Shown piece after piece: positions 25,354-34,340 of a DNA stretch of 42,937 bases; position 1 is the first letter of the stretch, and the number at the start of each line of letters is the position of its first letter. The stretch comes from Litorilinea aerophila (GTDB lineage Bacteria > Chloroflexota > Anaerolineae > Caldilineales > Caldilineaceae). The position numbers and the translations under genes are program-made. The stretch lies in assembly GCF_006569185.2 (NCBI RefSeq), contig NZ_VIGC02000042.1, forward strand, positions 1 through 42,937, written 5' to 3'. The notes beneath the pieces were generated by a model. That model made no database searches. It worked only from the letters and a program-made list of their open reading frames with translations, and had not been told where the DNA came from.

Positions 25354-25525
25354 CGCTGACCCACGCAGATGAACGCTGATTCGGGCGATTCTCTCCTGCT
25401 TTTCTTTGCGCCTTTGCGTTCAAAAATGCCCTTTTTGCAGGGGGGCATAAATCCAACGCAAAGACGCCAGGGCGCAAAGGCGCAAAGAAATCTGCGTGCG
25501 GAAGCCTGCGTGCATCTGCGTCCCG
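25354..25525. repeat. Dispersed repeat A, copy 2 plus inverted partial copy
   Basis: 25354-25441 is the reverse complement, with small gaps, of 3809-3902 (from CGCTGACCCACGCAGATGAA to CTTTTTGCAGG). It is followed at about 25455-25525 by an inverted partial copy with CGCAAAGACGCCAGGGCGCAA words, so the two form a large imperfect palindrome. Non-coding. Confidence 0.65.
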
Positions 25526-25567
25526 ATTTTTGCTCATCAGGTGCGCAGCGTTCCGGGTGTCTGTGGA

Positions 25568-25657
25568 ATACCGATTGCCTGCTCGAGAGGCGTTGGTGTC
25601 CGGTATGGAAACCGGACCTGCCATGTCATGCGTGCCATTTCATAAGGCAATCGGTAT
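25568..25657. mobile_element. MITE-like nested palindrome
   Basis: 13-bp perfect terminal inverted repeats (ATACCGATTGCCT at 25568-25580 and AGGCAATCGGTAT at 25645-25657) enclose a second hairpin, GTCCGGT (25598-25604) with ACCGGAC (25611-25617). TCTGTGG lies on both sides (25560-25566 and 25660-25666), a possible 7-bp target duplication, though the same word belongs to another repeat in this genome. The 90-bp unit has no coding capacity. Confidence 0.45.
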
Positions 25658-25746
25658 AATCTGTGGCACTATCTTTGTACTTTGTTTTCAACTACAGCTT
25701 CCACGGATGACACCACATCTGGGGATGCTCACGCCGTCCACAGACC

Positions 25747-26144
25747 ACCACCGTGACGCGGAGACGGCATCTCAGCGGTTCATGGGCCTTCATGGCGTCG
25801 CGGGCGGATGAAAAATCCGCACGAGCCGTAGGTCACGCATCCTTGCGTGACATGGGTTCCCGTCCCGCCGGGAGCGGATGTCCGGCCAGAAGACCGGACC
25901 TACCCATCCGTGCTCATCCGTGTTCCACTTTTTCAGGGGAGGATGCTCCTTCCCCACACGGGCTACCACCGTGACGCGGAGACGGCATCTGAGCGGTTCA
26001 TGGGCCTTCATGGCGTCGCGGGCGGATGAAAAATCCACACGAGCCGTAGGTCACGCATCCCTGCGTGACATGGGTTCCCGTCCCGCCGGGAGCGGATGTC
26101 CGGCCAGGAGACCGGACCTGCCCATCCGTGCTCATCCGTGGAAT
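25747..26144. repeat. Two tandem copies of a 218-bp-period hairpin repeat
   Basis: 25747-25926 and 25965-26144 are about 180 bp each with roughly six differences, offset by 218 bp. Each holds several hairpins: GGATgaaaaATCC, GTCACGCA/TGCGTGAC and GTCCGG/CCGGAC. The last two modules are also the building blocks of the 13093-13300 array. Non-coding; just upstream of the flavoprotein gene. Confidence 0.85.
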
Positions 26145-26229
26145 CCGTGGCTCGCGTCTAATCTGGAAAGGTCGTGCTGTGGATGAAAGCGCGCACAAGG
26201 AGGTTTGAGGTTTAATGGGGAGTTGAACC

Positions 26230-27435
26230 GTGACAAGCCTGGATTTACCGACAGAAAAAGTGGATGTACTCATCGTGGGCGCGGGGCCGGCGGGCACCTC
26301 CACGGCCCTGCACCTGCTGCAGGCCAGTCTCCACTGGGCCGACCGGATGGCCCTGGTGGACAAGGCGGTCCATCCCCGTCACAAGCTCTGTGGCGGCGGC
26401 GTGACCCCCTTCGGTGTCCAGATTCTGGCCCGCTTGGGGCTGGCTTTCGAGCCGCCCCACCTGCCGGTGACGGAGATTCGCCTGGTCTACGGTCAGCAGC
26501 GCTTCGCCCTGCGGGATGAACCCATCCTGCGGGTGGTTCGCCGGGAGGAGTTCGACCACTGGCTGCTGCAGAAGGTGGCCGGGCAGGGCGTGACCGTCCA
26601 TCAGGGGGAGGCGGTCCACGCCGTGCGCCGGTATCCCACCCATGTGGAGGTGCTCACCGCCCGGCGCCGTTTTGAGGCCCGGGTGCTGGTGGCCGCGGAC
26701 GGCGCCAACAGCCTGGTGCGTCGGCAGCTTCAACTGGCCCGGCCCGGCCACACCGCCCGCCTGTTGGAGGTGTTGACCCCGGAGGATCCGGCCTCGTGCT
26801 TCGAATTCCAGGAGCGGGTGGCTGTCTTCGATTTCTCCCCCATGGCCCACGGCCTCCAGGGCTACTACTGGGACTTCCCCAGCTTCATCCAGGGCCGGGC
26901 CTTCATGAACCGGGGTGTGTACGATGCCCGTATCCACGCCCGGCTGGGGCGCGCCTCCCTGCGCCAGCAGCTGACCCGGGCCCTGGCCAGCCGGGGGTGG
27001 GAAGGGGCAGCCGAAGGGGTGCAGGGGCATCCAATTCGCTGGTTCGACCCGGGCACCCCCCTTTCCGCACCCCGGGTGCTCTTCGTGGGCGACGCCGCGG
27101 GCGTGGATCCCCTCTTCGGCGAGGGCATCGCCTTTGCCCTGGCCTACGGCGACGCTGCAGCCGCCGAGATCCAGGCGGCCTTTGACCGGGCGGACTTTTC
27201 CTTTGCCAGCTATCGGCGCCGCCTGTTGGGTCACCCCATCCTGGGGCAACTCCGGCGGCGGGGGCAGCTGGCCCGCCTGCTGTACTGGCTGGCGTGGCGG
27301 CCCCGCCTGGCGGCCCTGGCCTGGGCGACCGCGCCGTGGCTGCTGGCGGCCATCGCCCATCTGCGGCCCCGATATGTGCCCATTCGCGACCGCCGCATGG
27401 TCCGGCTTTCCCCGGGCCCGGCGTCAGGGGCATGA
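26230..27435 (+). CDS. Geranylgeranyl reductase family FAD-dependent oxidoreductase
   Basis: A 401-aa flavoprotein. The N-terminal Rossmann motif VLIVGAGPAGTSTALHLL (13-30) binds FAD, CGGGVTPFG is the family substrate-site motif, and VLFVGDAAGVDPLFGEGIAF is the second FAD motif. The family reduces isoprenoid chains of quinones, chlorophyll or archaeal-type lipids; with no chlorophyll genes nearby, menaquinone or carotenoid-like substrates are as likely. The start is GTG at 26230 with GGGAG 7 nt upstream. The C-terminal 60 residues are basic and hydrophobic, possibly membrane-associated. Confidence 0.85.
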   Translation: MTSLDLPTEKVDVLIVGAGPAGTSTALHLLQASLHWADRMALVDKAVHPRHKLCGGGVTPFGVQILARLGLAFEPPHLPVTEIRLVYGQQRFALRDEPILRVVRREEFDHWLLQKVAGQGVTVHQGEAVHAVRRYPTHVEVLTARRRFEARVLVAADGANSLVRRQLQLARPGHTARLLEVLTPEDPASCFEFQERVAVFDFSPMAHGLQGYYWDFPSFIQGRAFMNRGVYDARIHARLGRASLRQQLTRALASRGWEGAAEGVQGHPIRWFDPGTPLSAPRVLFVGDAAGVDPLFGEGIAFALAYGDAAAAEIQAAFDRADFSFASYRRRLLGHPILGQLRRRGQLARLLYWLAWRPRLAALAWATAPWLLAAIAHLRPRYVPIRDRRMVRLSPGPASGA

Positions 27436-27914
27436 GGCAGGGCCCGTACGCCTCCCTGGGCATGGGTTCTTTTGTCTCTTCGGATCCTTTGCACTAAAAT
27501 AAGAACTTGACCTGCCGTCAACGCCGGCTTTCCCCTTTCAACGGCGCCGCATCCCTTGGACATGACCGGCCAGGCGATTACACGGCAGGGTTGTCTCTGG
27601 CGGCGATGGCCCACCCCAGGGCCGGGATCGACCAGGGGAGAGGCAGCGGATGTGTCGTACAGCCCGGCGAAATGGATCAACGGATTCTGACGTCGCGCGT
27701 GGCGCGCAGGATGTACACACCCGACGGGCCATCCAACGCCTGGGCGCATGTACGCCCCTCGACAGTCCTGGTGAATCCTGGCAGAAATTCGCCGATGGTG
27801 CCAACCAGAGGGAATGCCGTCGAATTCCTGCCGCTGGATTGAGGCCAGGCTGTAATTCGCTTTTCTGTCCCATGGGCAATTGCCCATGGGCACGAGTGAA
27901 GAATGGAGAGCCAG
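27436..27914. other. Leader region upstream of pdxS with two hairpins
   Basis: No gene is supported. An imperfect long hairpin pairs AATCC-T-GGCAGAAATTCG (27774-27791) with CGAATTCCTGCC-gct-GGATT (27821-27840). Its left half resembles a repeat near 25000-25039. A perfect 22-bp palindrome built of CCCATGGGCAA and its complement lies at 27869-27890, 25 nt before pdxS, where an operator would be expected. I see no match to a PdxR site I can vouch for. Confidence 0.5.
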
Positions 27915-28832
27915 ATGAGCGACGATAAGCGACTGAACGGCAGCAATGGCGCCCAGACCGGCACCTTCGCCGTCAAGGCCGGCCTGGCCCAGATGTTGAA
28001 GGGCGGCGTGATCATGGATGTGGTGACCGCGGAGCAGGCCCGCATCGCCGAGGAAGCCGGTGCCTGCGCCGTCATGGCCCTGGAACGGGTACCGGCCGAC
28101 ATCCGCCGGGACGGCGGTGTGGCCCGCATGAGCGATCCCCGCAAGATCAAAGAGATCATGGAAGCAGTCACCATCCCGGTCATGGCCAAGGTCCGCATCG
28201 GCCACTTCGTGGAGGCCCAGATCCTGGAAGCCCTGGGGGTGGACTACATCGACGAGAGCGAGGTGCTGACCCCGGCGGACGAGGAGCACCACATCAACAA
28301 GCATAAGTTCAAGGTGCCCTTTGTCTGTGGGTGCCGGAACCTGGGCGAGGCCCTGCGTCGCATCGCCGAGGGGGCGGCCATGATCCGGACCAAGGGCGAA
28401 GCAGGCACCGGCAACGTGGTGGAGGCCGTGCGCCACGCCCGGGCCGTCATGGGCGAGATCCGCCGCCTGCAGACCATGGACGAGGACGAGTTGTTTGCCT
28501 ATGCCAAGGAGATCCGGGCGCCCTACGACCTGGTGAAGCAGACCGCGGAGCTGGGACGCCTGCCCGTGGTCAACTTTGCCGCCGGGGGCGTGGCCACGCC
28601 GGCCGATGCCGCCCTGATGATGCAGTTGGGCATGGACGGCGTCTTTGTGGGCTCCGGCATCTTCAAGAGCGGGAACCCGGAAAAGCGGGCCCGGGCCATC
28701 GTCCAGGCGGTCACCCACTACAACGATCCCCAGATCCTGGCCGAGGTGAGCGAAGACCTGGGCGAGCCCATGGTGGGCATCAACCTGGATACCCTCTCCG
28801 AGCAGGAGAAGATGGCCCACCGGGGCTGGTAA
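27915..28832 (+). CDS. pdxS: Pyridoxal 5'-phosphate synthase subunit PdxS
   Basis: A 305-aa TIM-barrel synthase that makes PLP from ribose 5-phosphate, glyceraldehyde 3-phosphate and ammonia. Catalytic lysines are K92 in [10 protein letters not shown] and K160 in [12 protein letters not shown]35 lies in VIMDVV. Length is typical (about 295-305). The ATG at 27915 has GGAG 6 nt upstream, provided by the sequence of an earlier in-frame ATG at 27903. The glutaminase partner pdxT follows 70 nt downstream. Confidence 0.97.
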   Translation: MSDDKRLNGSNGAQTGTFAVKAGLAQMLKGGVIMDVVTAEQARIAEEAGACAVMALERVPADIRRDGGVARMSDPRKIKEIMEAVTIPVMAKVRIGHFVEAQILEALGVDYIDESEVLTPADEEHHINKHKFKVPFVCGCRNLGEALRRIAEGAAMIRTKGEAGTGNVVEAVRHARAVMGEIRRLQTMDEDELFAYAKEIRAPYDLVKQTAELGRLPVVNFAAGGVATPADAALMMQLGMDGVFVGSGIFKSGNPEKRARAIVQAVTHYNDPQILAEVSEDLGEPMVGINLDTLSEQEKMAHRGW

Positions 28833-28902
28833 TCAGGGGCGGCCTGGCCGACAGCAGGTCAGGCCCCATGGGAGCGAATTTTTGAGCTGAAGGCCCATCC
28901 CA

Positions 28903-29688
28903 ATGGCTGAGACAGCACCCTTGCGAATCGGCGTCCTGGCCCTCCAGGGCGCCTTTGCGGAACATATCCAGGTCCTGCGTCGATTGGGCGCGGAGGCCGT
29001 GGAGGTCCGCAAAGCGGAACAACTGGCCCAACTGGACGGGCTGATCATCCCCGGCGGCGAGAGCACCACCATCGGGCTGATCGCCGCGCGCTGGGGCCTG
29101 GTAGAGCCGCTGCGTCGGTGGGTGCAGACGGGGCGGCCCATCTGGGGAACCTGCGCCGGCATGATTCTGCTGGCGGAGCAGGCCACCGGCCAGAAGGCGG
29201 GCGGTCAGCCTTTGCTGGGGGGGCTGCGGGTGACCGTGAACCGCAACTTCTTCGGTCGCCAGACGGAAAGCTTCGAGACCCTGTTGCACGTTCCGGCCCT
29301 GGGGCCAGAACCCTGCCCGGCGGTCTTCATCCGTGCGCCCGCCATCACTGCGGTGGAGCCCGGCGTGGAGGTGCTGGCCACCCTGGCCGTGGCGCCGTTC
29401 CTGCGCCCAGGGTTCCGTCGGCGCGGGGCCGGGGAAGAGGCCGCCGCCGGATCCGAAGGTGCCACCGAAACAGCGCCAAAAACAGAAGAAGCGCCGGCGG
29501 AAGTCATCGTGGCCGTGCGGCAGGGCACCATCCTGGCCACGGCTTTCCATCCGGAACTGACCGACGACGTGCGCTGGCATCGCCTCTTCCTGGAGATGGC
29601 GGCCCAGTCTGCTGCCAATCCGGTGCCGGCCAATCCATCCATGGCCCCATCGGGCCAGACTGGCGACGGCCAACCCGCCGACCCCTGA
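28903..29688 (+). CDS. pdxT: Pyridoxal 5'-phosphate synthase glutaminase PdxT, with insert
   Basis: A 261-aa class I glutaminase that feeds ammonia to PdxS. The triad is C84 in WGTCAGM, H216 and E218 in [16 protein letters not shown] (50-56) is conserved. Usual length is near 190-200 aa. The extra length comes from an Ala/Glu-rich insert at about 170-199, just before the last strands, and a C-terminal Pro/Ala tail of about 25 residues. Neither looks structured. The ribosome site is weak (AAGG). Confidence 0.95.
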   Translation: MAETAPLRIGVLALQGAFAEHIQVLRRLGAEAVEVRKAEQLAQLDGLIIPGGESTTIGLIAARWGLVEPLRRWVQTGRPIWGTCAGMILLAEQATGQKAGGQPLLGGLRVTVNRNFFGRQTESFETLLHVPALGPEPCPAVFIRAPAITAVEPGVEVLATLAVAPFLRPGFRRRGAGEEAAAGSEGATETAPKTEEAPAEVIVAVRQGTILATAFHPELTDDVRWHRLFLEMAAQSAANPVPANPSMAPSGQTGDGQPADP

Positions 29689-29788
29689 CTGGTGTGTCGA
29701 GCCTGGGGCGATGTCCACAGGGGCATCCTCCCGGGCGGCTGACATTTTTGCCACGCAAGTGGACACCGGTCTGAACAGGTGTAGCGGT

Positions 29789-29816
29789 GAGGGGGCACGC
29801 CAGGGCGTGTCCCCTC
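29789..29816 (+). terminator. Intrinsic terminator of pdxST
   Basis: GAGGGG-G-CACGCC / CGTG-T-CCCCTC stem with a short loop, followed by TTTATTGTTTG. It lies 100 nt past pdxT. Confidence 0.8.
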
Positions 29817-29862
29817 TTTATTGTTTGATTGCATGGGAGTGCGTGCATGGGGTGGGCCGATT

Positions 29863-29891
29863 TTGACAGGCCTCAGAATCAAACGTAAGAT
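29863..29891 (+). promoter_or_regulatory. Sigma70-type promoter of the pot operon
   Basis: TTGACA (29863-29868), 17-nt spacer, TAAGAT (29886-29891). A leader of about 150 nt follows, holding the 14-bp palindrome AAGATGGCCATCTT at the start site and several GC-rich stems. No known riboswitch is recognised. Confidence 0.7.
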
Positions 29892-30052
29892 GGCCATCTT
29901 GGCCTGGGAGGCCCGGAAGCCGGTGGCGTTCCCAACGTCATGGGCACCCTGGGGTAAGACCATTCGTTCCATCATTCATGGTTAGCGGGTGCGCAGTGGC
30001 ATCCACCCACCGCGCGCCCCGTTAGACAGGTTGGGGGGTGATAGAAGAAAAG

Positions 30053-31174
30053 ATGGCGCAGCAGAGCCCAAGGCCGGCTGTCGAATTGCGAAATCTGGTC
30101 AAGCATTTTGTGGATCCCCATGGGGAGATCATCGTGGCCGTCGACCACGTGAACCTCACCATTTACGATGGCGAATTCTTCTCGCTGCTGGGTCCCAGTG
30201 GCTGCGGCAAGACGACCATCCTGCGCATGATCGCCGGGCTGGAGCTACCCACCAGCGGCAGTGTCCTCATCCACGGTCGGGAGATGGCCGATCAGCCAGC
30301 CTTCCGCCGCCCCGTCAACACCGTATTCCAGCGGTATGCCCTCTTTCCCCACATGACTGTGCGGGAGAACATCGCCTTTGGCCTGCGCATGAAAAAAGTG
30401 CCCCGGGAGGAAATTGCCGCCCGGGTGGATGAAGCCCTGCGGCTGGTGCGCCTGGAAAAAATGGGTGACCGGCGGCCGGGGCAGCTCTCCGGCGGCCAGC
30501 AGCAGCGGGTAGCCCTGGCCCGAGCCCTGGTCAACAACCCGGAAGTGCTGCTGCTGGATGAACCCCTGGGCGCGTTGGACCTGAAATTGCGCCAGGCCAT
30601 GCAGGAAGAGCTCAAGCGCATCCAGCAGCAGGTGGGCATCACCTTCATCTACGTGACCCACGATCAGGAAGAAGCCCTGACCATGTCTGACCGCATCGCG
30701 GTCATGAACGAGGGCGTGGTGCTCCAGGTGGATCGCCCCTATGACCTCTACGAGGAGCCCAAGACCCGTTTCGTGGCGGACTTCATCGGCGAAACCAACT
30801 TTCTGGACGGGGTCATCATCGACAATGACAGCGAGCTGGCCCACGTGCAGCTCAAGAACGGCCAGGTGGCCCACGTGCTCCACGAGGATCAGATCCTGCC
30901 CCAGGGCACGCCGGTGACCCTGGCCATTCGGCCGGAGAAGATCTTCCTGGGCGTGGGGACGCCCCCCGATGTGCGCAACGTCTTCAACGGCCGGGTCCGC
31001 AACATTGTCTATCTGGGCACCGATACCTATTACGACGTGGCGCTTCCCGGCGATGTGGTGGTCACGGCCCGGCAACAGAACGAGGATTATACCGGCATGG
31101 CCGCCACCGTCGCCATCGGCGATCCGGTCTATGTGGCCTGGCGCGCCCACAACGCCAGCCTGTTGACGGAGTAA
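30053..31174 (+). CDS. potA: Spermidine/putrescine ABC transporter ATPase PotA
   Basis: A 373-aa ATPase. Walker A GPSGCGKTT (47-55), signature LSGGQQQR, Walker B VLLLDEPLGALD and H-loop VTHDQEEA are intact, and a C-terminal TOBE-type regulatory domain (about 270-373) is present. It energises PotBC. The ATG at 30053 is used; a GTG at 30038 in frame is the alternative and neither has an ideal ribosome site. First gene of a four-gene operon with potB 7 nt downstream. Confidence 0.95.
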   Translation: MAQQSPRPAVELRNLVKHFVDPHGEIIVAVDHVNLTIYDGEFFSLLGPSGCGKTTILRMIAGLELPTSGSVLIHGREMADQPAFRRPVNTVFQRYALFPHMTVRENIAFGLRMKKVPREEIAARVDEALRLVRLEKMGDRRPGQLSGGQQQRVALARALVNNPEVLLLDEPLGALDLKLRQAMQEELKRIQQQVGITFIYVTHDQEEALTMSDRIAVMNEGVVLQVDRPYDLYEEPKTRFVADFIGETNFLDGVIIDNDSELAHVQLKNGQVAHVLHEDQILPQGTPVTLAIRPEKIFLGVGTPPDVRNVFNGRVRNIVYLGTDTYYDVALPGDVVVTARQQNEDYTGMAATVAIGDPVYVAWRAHNASLLTE

Positions 31175-31181
31175 ACCAGCA

Positions 31182-32051
31182 ATGACCACACCCATCCCGT
31201 CGGCGGTGCGCAGGCGAGAACGGGTCCTGCTGGCGACCCTGGTCGGCCCTGCCACCTTCTACCTGTTGATCTTTTTCCTGGTGCCCCTGGGTATTGTGTT
31301 GACCTACAGCTTTTTGAAACGGGGCGCCTACGGCCAGCTGGTCTGGGAGTTCAACCTGCTCAACTATGTGCGGGTCGCCGATCCCCTGTACCTGAGCATT
31401 CTGGGGCGGAGCGCCTTCCTGGCCCTGGCCAATACCCTGCTCTGCCTGGTCATCGGCTACCCCTTCGCCTACTACATCGTCCGCCAGGAGCGGGCCAGCG
31501 TGCGCAACTTTCTGCTGGTGCTGGTTATGGTCCCCTTCTGGACCAACTTCCTCATCCGCACCTACGCCTGGCGGGTGATTCTGGGCAACGATGGCCCCAT
31601 CAACACCCTCTTGCTCTCCCTGGGCCTCATCGACACCCCGCTGCAGCTCCTGTTCAACGACGGGGCTGTGCTGGTGGGCCTGGTCTACGGCTACCTGCCC
31701 TTCATGATCTTGCCCCTGTACGCGGCCATCGAGCGGATCGACTTCAGCCTCATCGAAGCAGCCCACGACCTGTACGCCAGCGGCTGGCAGGCCTTTCGCA
31801 CGGTGCTGCTCCCCTTGAGCATGCCAGGGGTCATCGCCGGCAGCATCCTGGTCTTCATCCCCAGCCTGGGCGCCTTCGTCACCCCGGACCTGTTGGGCGG
31901 CGCCAAGACGGTGATGATTGGCAATTTGATCCAGAGCCAGTTCCTCACCGTGCGGGATTGGCCCTTCGGCTCCGCGCTCAGCATGGTCCTCATGGCTTTG
32001 GTACTGGTCGCCACCCTGATCTATTTCCGCAAAGGAGGGAAGACCCTTTGA
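31182..32051 (+). CDS. potB: Polyamine ABC transporter permease PotB
   Basis: A 289-aa permease with six hydrophobic segments and the EAA loop LIEAAHDLYASGWQAFRTVL. It pairs with PotC. The segment PFWTNFLIRTYAWRVIL is characteristic of PotB-type permeases. Its stop overlaps the TTG start of potC (TTGA), giving translational coupling. Confidence 0.94.
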   Translation: MTTPIPSAVRRRERVLLATLVGPATFYLLIFFLVPLGIVLTYSFLKRGAYGQLVWEFNLLNYVRVADPLYLSILGRSAFLALANTLLCLVIGYPFAYYIVRQERASVRNFLLVLVMVPFWTNFLIRTYAWRVILGNDGPINTLLLSLGLIDTPLQLLFNDGAVLVGLVYGYLPFMILPLYAAIERIDFSLIEAAHDLYASGWQAFRTVLLPLSMPGVIAGSILVFIPSLGAFVTPDLLGGAKTVMIGNLIQSQFLTVRDWPFGSALSMVLMALVLVATLIYFRKGGKTL

Positions 32052-32935
32052 CCACCACCCCTTCTGTGCTGACTGCCCGGCGGGTCGCCGCCCGGGAGCG
32101 GGTTCCCATCCAAAAACGTCCCCGTAGCCTCACCGACAGGCTCCTGGCTGCCAATGCCTGGCTAGTCTTTTTGTTCTTCTACTTGCCGGTGCTGGTCCTG
32201 ATTCTGTTCAGTTTTAACGATGGCCGGCTCCTCAGCCATTGGACCGGTTTCAGCCTGCGCTGGTATGGGAAGCTCTTGCACAACGAGGCCATCGTGATGG
32301 CTTTGCGCAACAGCCTCATCGTGGCGGGCTGCAGCACGGTCATCAGTACGGTGCTGGGGACGCTGATCGCCCTGGGGATGGAGCGTTTCCAGTTCCGGGG
32401 GAAGACGGGCGTGGACAGCCTGCTCTACCTGCCCATCATCATCCCCGACATCGCCATGGCCGTGATGCTGCTGTTGTTCTTCGTGCAGGCCGGCCATCTG
32501 CTGGGCTGGCTGGGGATGCGCTTTTCCCTGGGGCTGGAGACCATCATCCTGGCCCACGTGGCCTTCAACATCAGCTTTGTGGCGGTGATCGTCCGGGCCC
32601 GGCTGGCCGGGTTTGACCACGCCCTGGAAGAGGCCGCCCAGGACCTCTACGCCAACGAATGGCAGACCTTTCGTCATGTGACCCTGCCCCTGATCGCGCC
32701 GGGCATTTTGGGCGGCGCGCTGCTGGCCTTCACCCTGAGCCTGGACGATTTTGTCATCACCTTTTTCACCAGCGGCCCGGGCAGCACCACCCTGCCCCTG
32801 CGCATCTACAGCATGGTGAAGACCGGCGTCACGCCCGAGATCAATGCCCTGAGCACCCTCATGATCCTGGCCTCCATGATCCTGGTGGTGGCCTCCCTCC
32901 TGGTGCAGCGCCGGGGCGGCGACTGGCACCGTTGA
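32048..32935 (+). CDS. potC: Polyamine ABC transporter permease PotC (TTG start)
   Basis: A 295-aa permease. A polar N-terminus of about 35 residues precedes six hydrophobic segments; the EAA loop is LEEAAQDLYANEWQTFRHVT, followed by LSLDDFVITFFTSGPGSTTLPLRIYSM, the PotC hallmark. The start is read as TTG at 32048 because AAGGAGG lies about 8 nt upstream and TTGA overlaps the potB stop; there is no ATG in the right place. An ATG far upstream at 31958 would overlap potB by 94 nt. Confidence 0.92.
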   Translation: MTTTPSVLTARRVAARERVPIQKRPRSLTDRLLAANAWLVFLFFYLPVLVLILFSFNDGRLLSHWTGFSLRWYGKLLHNEAIVMALRNSLIVAGCSTVISTVLGTLIALGMERFQFRGKTGVDSLLYLPIIIPDIAMAVMLLLFFVQAGHLLGWLGMRFSLGLETIILAHVAFNISFVAVIVRARLAGFDHALEEAAQDLYANEWQTFRHVTLPLIAPGILGGALLAFTLSLDDFVITFFTSGPGSTTLPLRIYSMVKTGVTPEINALSTLMILASMILVVASLLVQRRGGDWHR

Positions 32936-32967
32936 AAGGGGCCGAGGTCAGCGGGCGCGGGGGATTT

Positions 32968-33024
32968 CCAGAGAAATCTGGCAAAATCTCTGTTCATCAG
33001 TGAAATCTGTGGTTTCTTCAGTGG
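32968..33024. repeat. Degenerate dispersed repeat between potC and potD
   Basis: Contains AGAAATCTG, TGTTCATCAG and AAATCTGTGGTTTCTTCAG, related to 1615-1646. It fills the potC-potD spacer. Confidence 0.35.
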
Positions 33025-33052
33025 AGTCTTCAATCGGTGCAAAAGGAGTGGA

Positions 33053-34210
33053 ATGTCCATGAAAGAGAGAGCTATTTCCCTGGCCGTGTGCCTGGCGGCC
33101 CTCCTGCTGATGGCGGCCTGTGTCCAGAGCCCCGCCCAGGAACCGGCCCCTGCCGCCGGCGCCGACAGTGGCACTGAACAGGCCGCCCCGGCGGAAATCA
33201 GCGGCCGCTGTGGCGATCCCAGCCGGCTGAGCGAGCGGGTGTACTTCTACAATTGGACGGATTACATCGATCCAGAAATCCTCACCCGCTTTGAGGAAGA
33301 ATGTGGCGTGGAGGTGGTCTACGACACCTACGCCAGCAACGAGGATCTGCTGGCCAAGCTCCAGGCAGGCGCATCTGGCTATGACCTCATCGTGCCCAGC
33401 GACTACATGGTGACCACCATGCGGGAGCTGGACATGTTGCGGGAGCTGGATCATGCCAACATCCCCAACCTGGCCAATCTCTACCCCCGGTTTACCGAAG
33501 CCCCCTATGACCCCGGCAACGTCTATTCGGTTCCCTACCAGTGGGGGACCACCGGCATCGGCTACAACCTGGACGAGGTGGGGACGGAGCCGGACAGCTG
33601 GGCCTATCTCTTCGATCCAGAGCAGGCCGCCCAATACGCGGGGCGCATCTCCCTGTTGAATGACCCCCGGGAACTCATCGGCGCCGTGTTGAAGTACCTG
33701 GGCTACAGCGCCAACAGCACCGACCCCGATGAGCTGGAACAGGCCAAGGCCGTGCTCCTGGCGGTCAAGCCCTACGTGGCCACCTTCGACAGCGAGTCCT
33801 TCGAGGATCTGCTGGCCAGCGGCGACGTGGTGATCGGCCACGGTTGGAGCGGCGACTACTTCCGGGTCATCTATGAGAATCCGGATATGAACCTGGGCTA
33901 CATCATTCCCCAGGAGGGGGGCATCATCTGGACGGACAACCTGGCCATTCCCAAGACAGCCCCCAACCCCTACACGGCCGAGGTGTTGATCAACTACCTC
34001 CTGGATCCCGAGATCGGCGGCATGCTGACCAACTTCACCTACTACGCCAGCCCCAACCAGGCTGCCGAGCCCTACATCCTGGACGAAATCAAGGAAGATC
34101 CCGGCATCTATCCCGCTGCTGAGACGCTGGACCGCATGGAGTTTCTGCGGGACCTGGGTGAGGGGACCCTGCTGTGGGACCGGATCTGGACGGAGGTGAA
34201 GGCCCAGTAG
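33053..34210 (+). CDS. potD: Polyamine-binding lipoprotein PotD
   Basis: A 385-aa solute-binding lipoprotein. The signal peptide ends in the lipobox LLMAAC (C23), then a Pro/Ala-rich linker. The mature part starts VYFYNWTDYIDPEILTRFEE, the PotD hallmark, with YDLIVPSDYMV and a W-rich substrate pocket. It delivers spermidine or putrescine to PotBC. AGGAG lies close to the ATG; an ATG at 33059 has better spacing. A strong terminator follows. Confidence 0.95.
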   Translation: MSMKERAISLAVCLAALLLMAACVQSPAQEPAPAAGADSGTEQAAPAEISGRCGDPSRLSERVYFYNWTDYIDPEILTRFEEECGVEVVYDTYASNEDLLAKLQAGASGYDLIVPSDYMVTTMRELDMLRELDHANIPNLANLYPRFTEAPYDPGNVYSVPYQWGTTGIGYNLDEVGTEPDSWAYLFDPEQAAQYAGRISLLNDPRELIGAVLKYLGYSANSTDPDELEQAKAVLLAVKPYVATFDSESFEDLLASGDVVIGHGWSGDYFRVIYENPDMNLGYIIPQEGGIIWTDNLAIPKTAPNPYTAEVLINYLLDPEIGGMLTNFTYYASPNQAAEPYILDEIKEDPGIYPAAETLDRMEFLRDLGEGTLLWDRIWTEVKAQ

Positions 34211-34250
34211 GCACCCGCGCGAGCCAGTGCTGCGCTGGCTGGCAAAGTCA

Positions 34251-34290
34251 CGAGGGGGGCTCCGTGCAGGCCTGCACGGAGCCCCCCTCG
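34251..34290 (+). terminator. Terminator of the pot operon
   Basis: A 40-bp perfect palindrome with 20-nt arms (34251-34270 and 34271-34290) followed by TTTTGTTGTT. It ends the pot operon 40 nt past potD and faces the DUF4013 gene on the other strand. Confidence 0.85.
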
Positions 34291-34340
34291 TTTTGTTGTT
34301 CCTTGTTGTTGTTTCTCGTCGTTGGCGTTGCCTGGGTCGG

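Noticed and set aside
24876-26229. CRISPR array in the repeat-rich intergenic region
   Set aside because: The repeats are long (about 180 bp) hairpin units in two copies, not short repeats with unique spacers, and no cas genes are present.
29892-30052. Known riboswitch in the pot operon leader
   Set aside because: GC-rich stems are present, but no signature of a guanidine, TPP, SAM or c-di-GMP class could be recognised.
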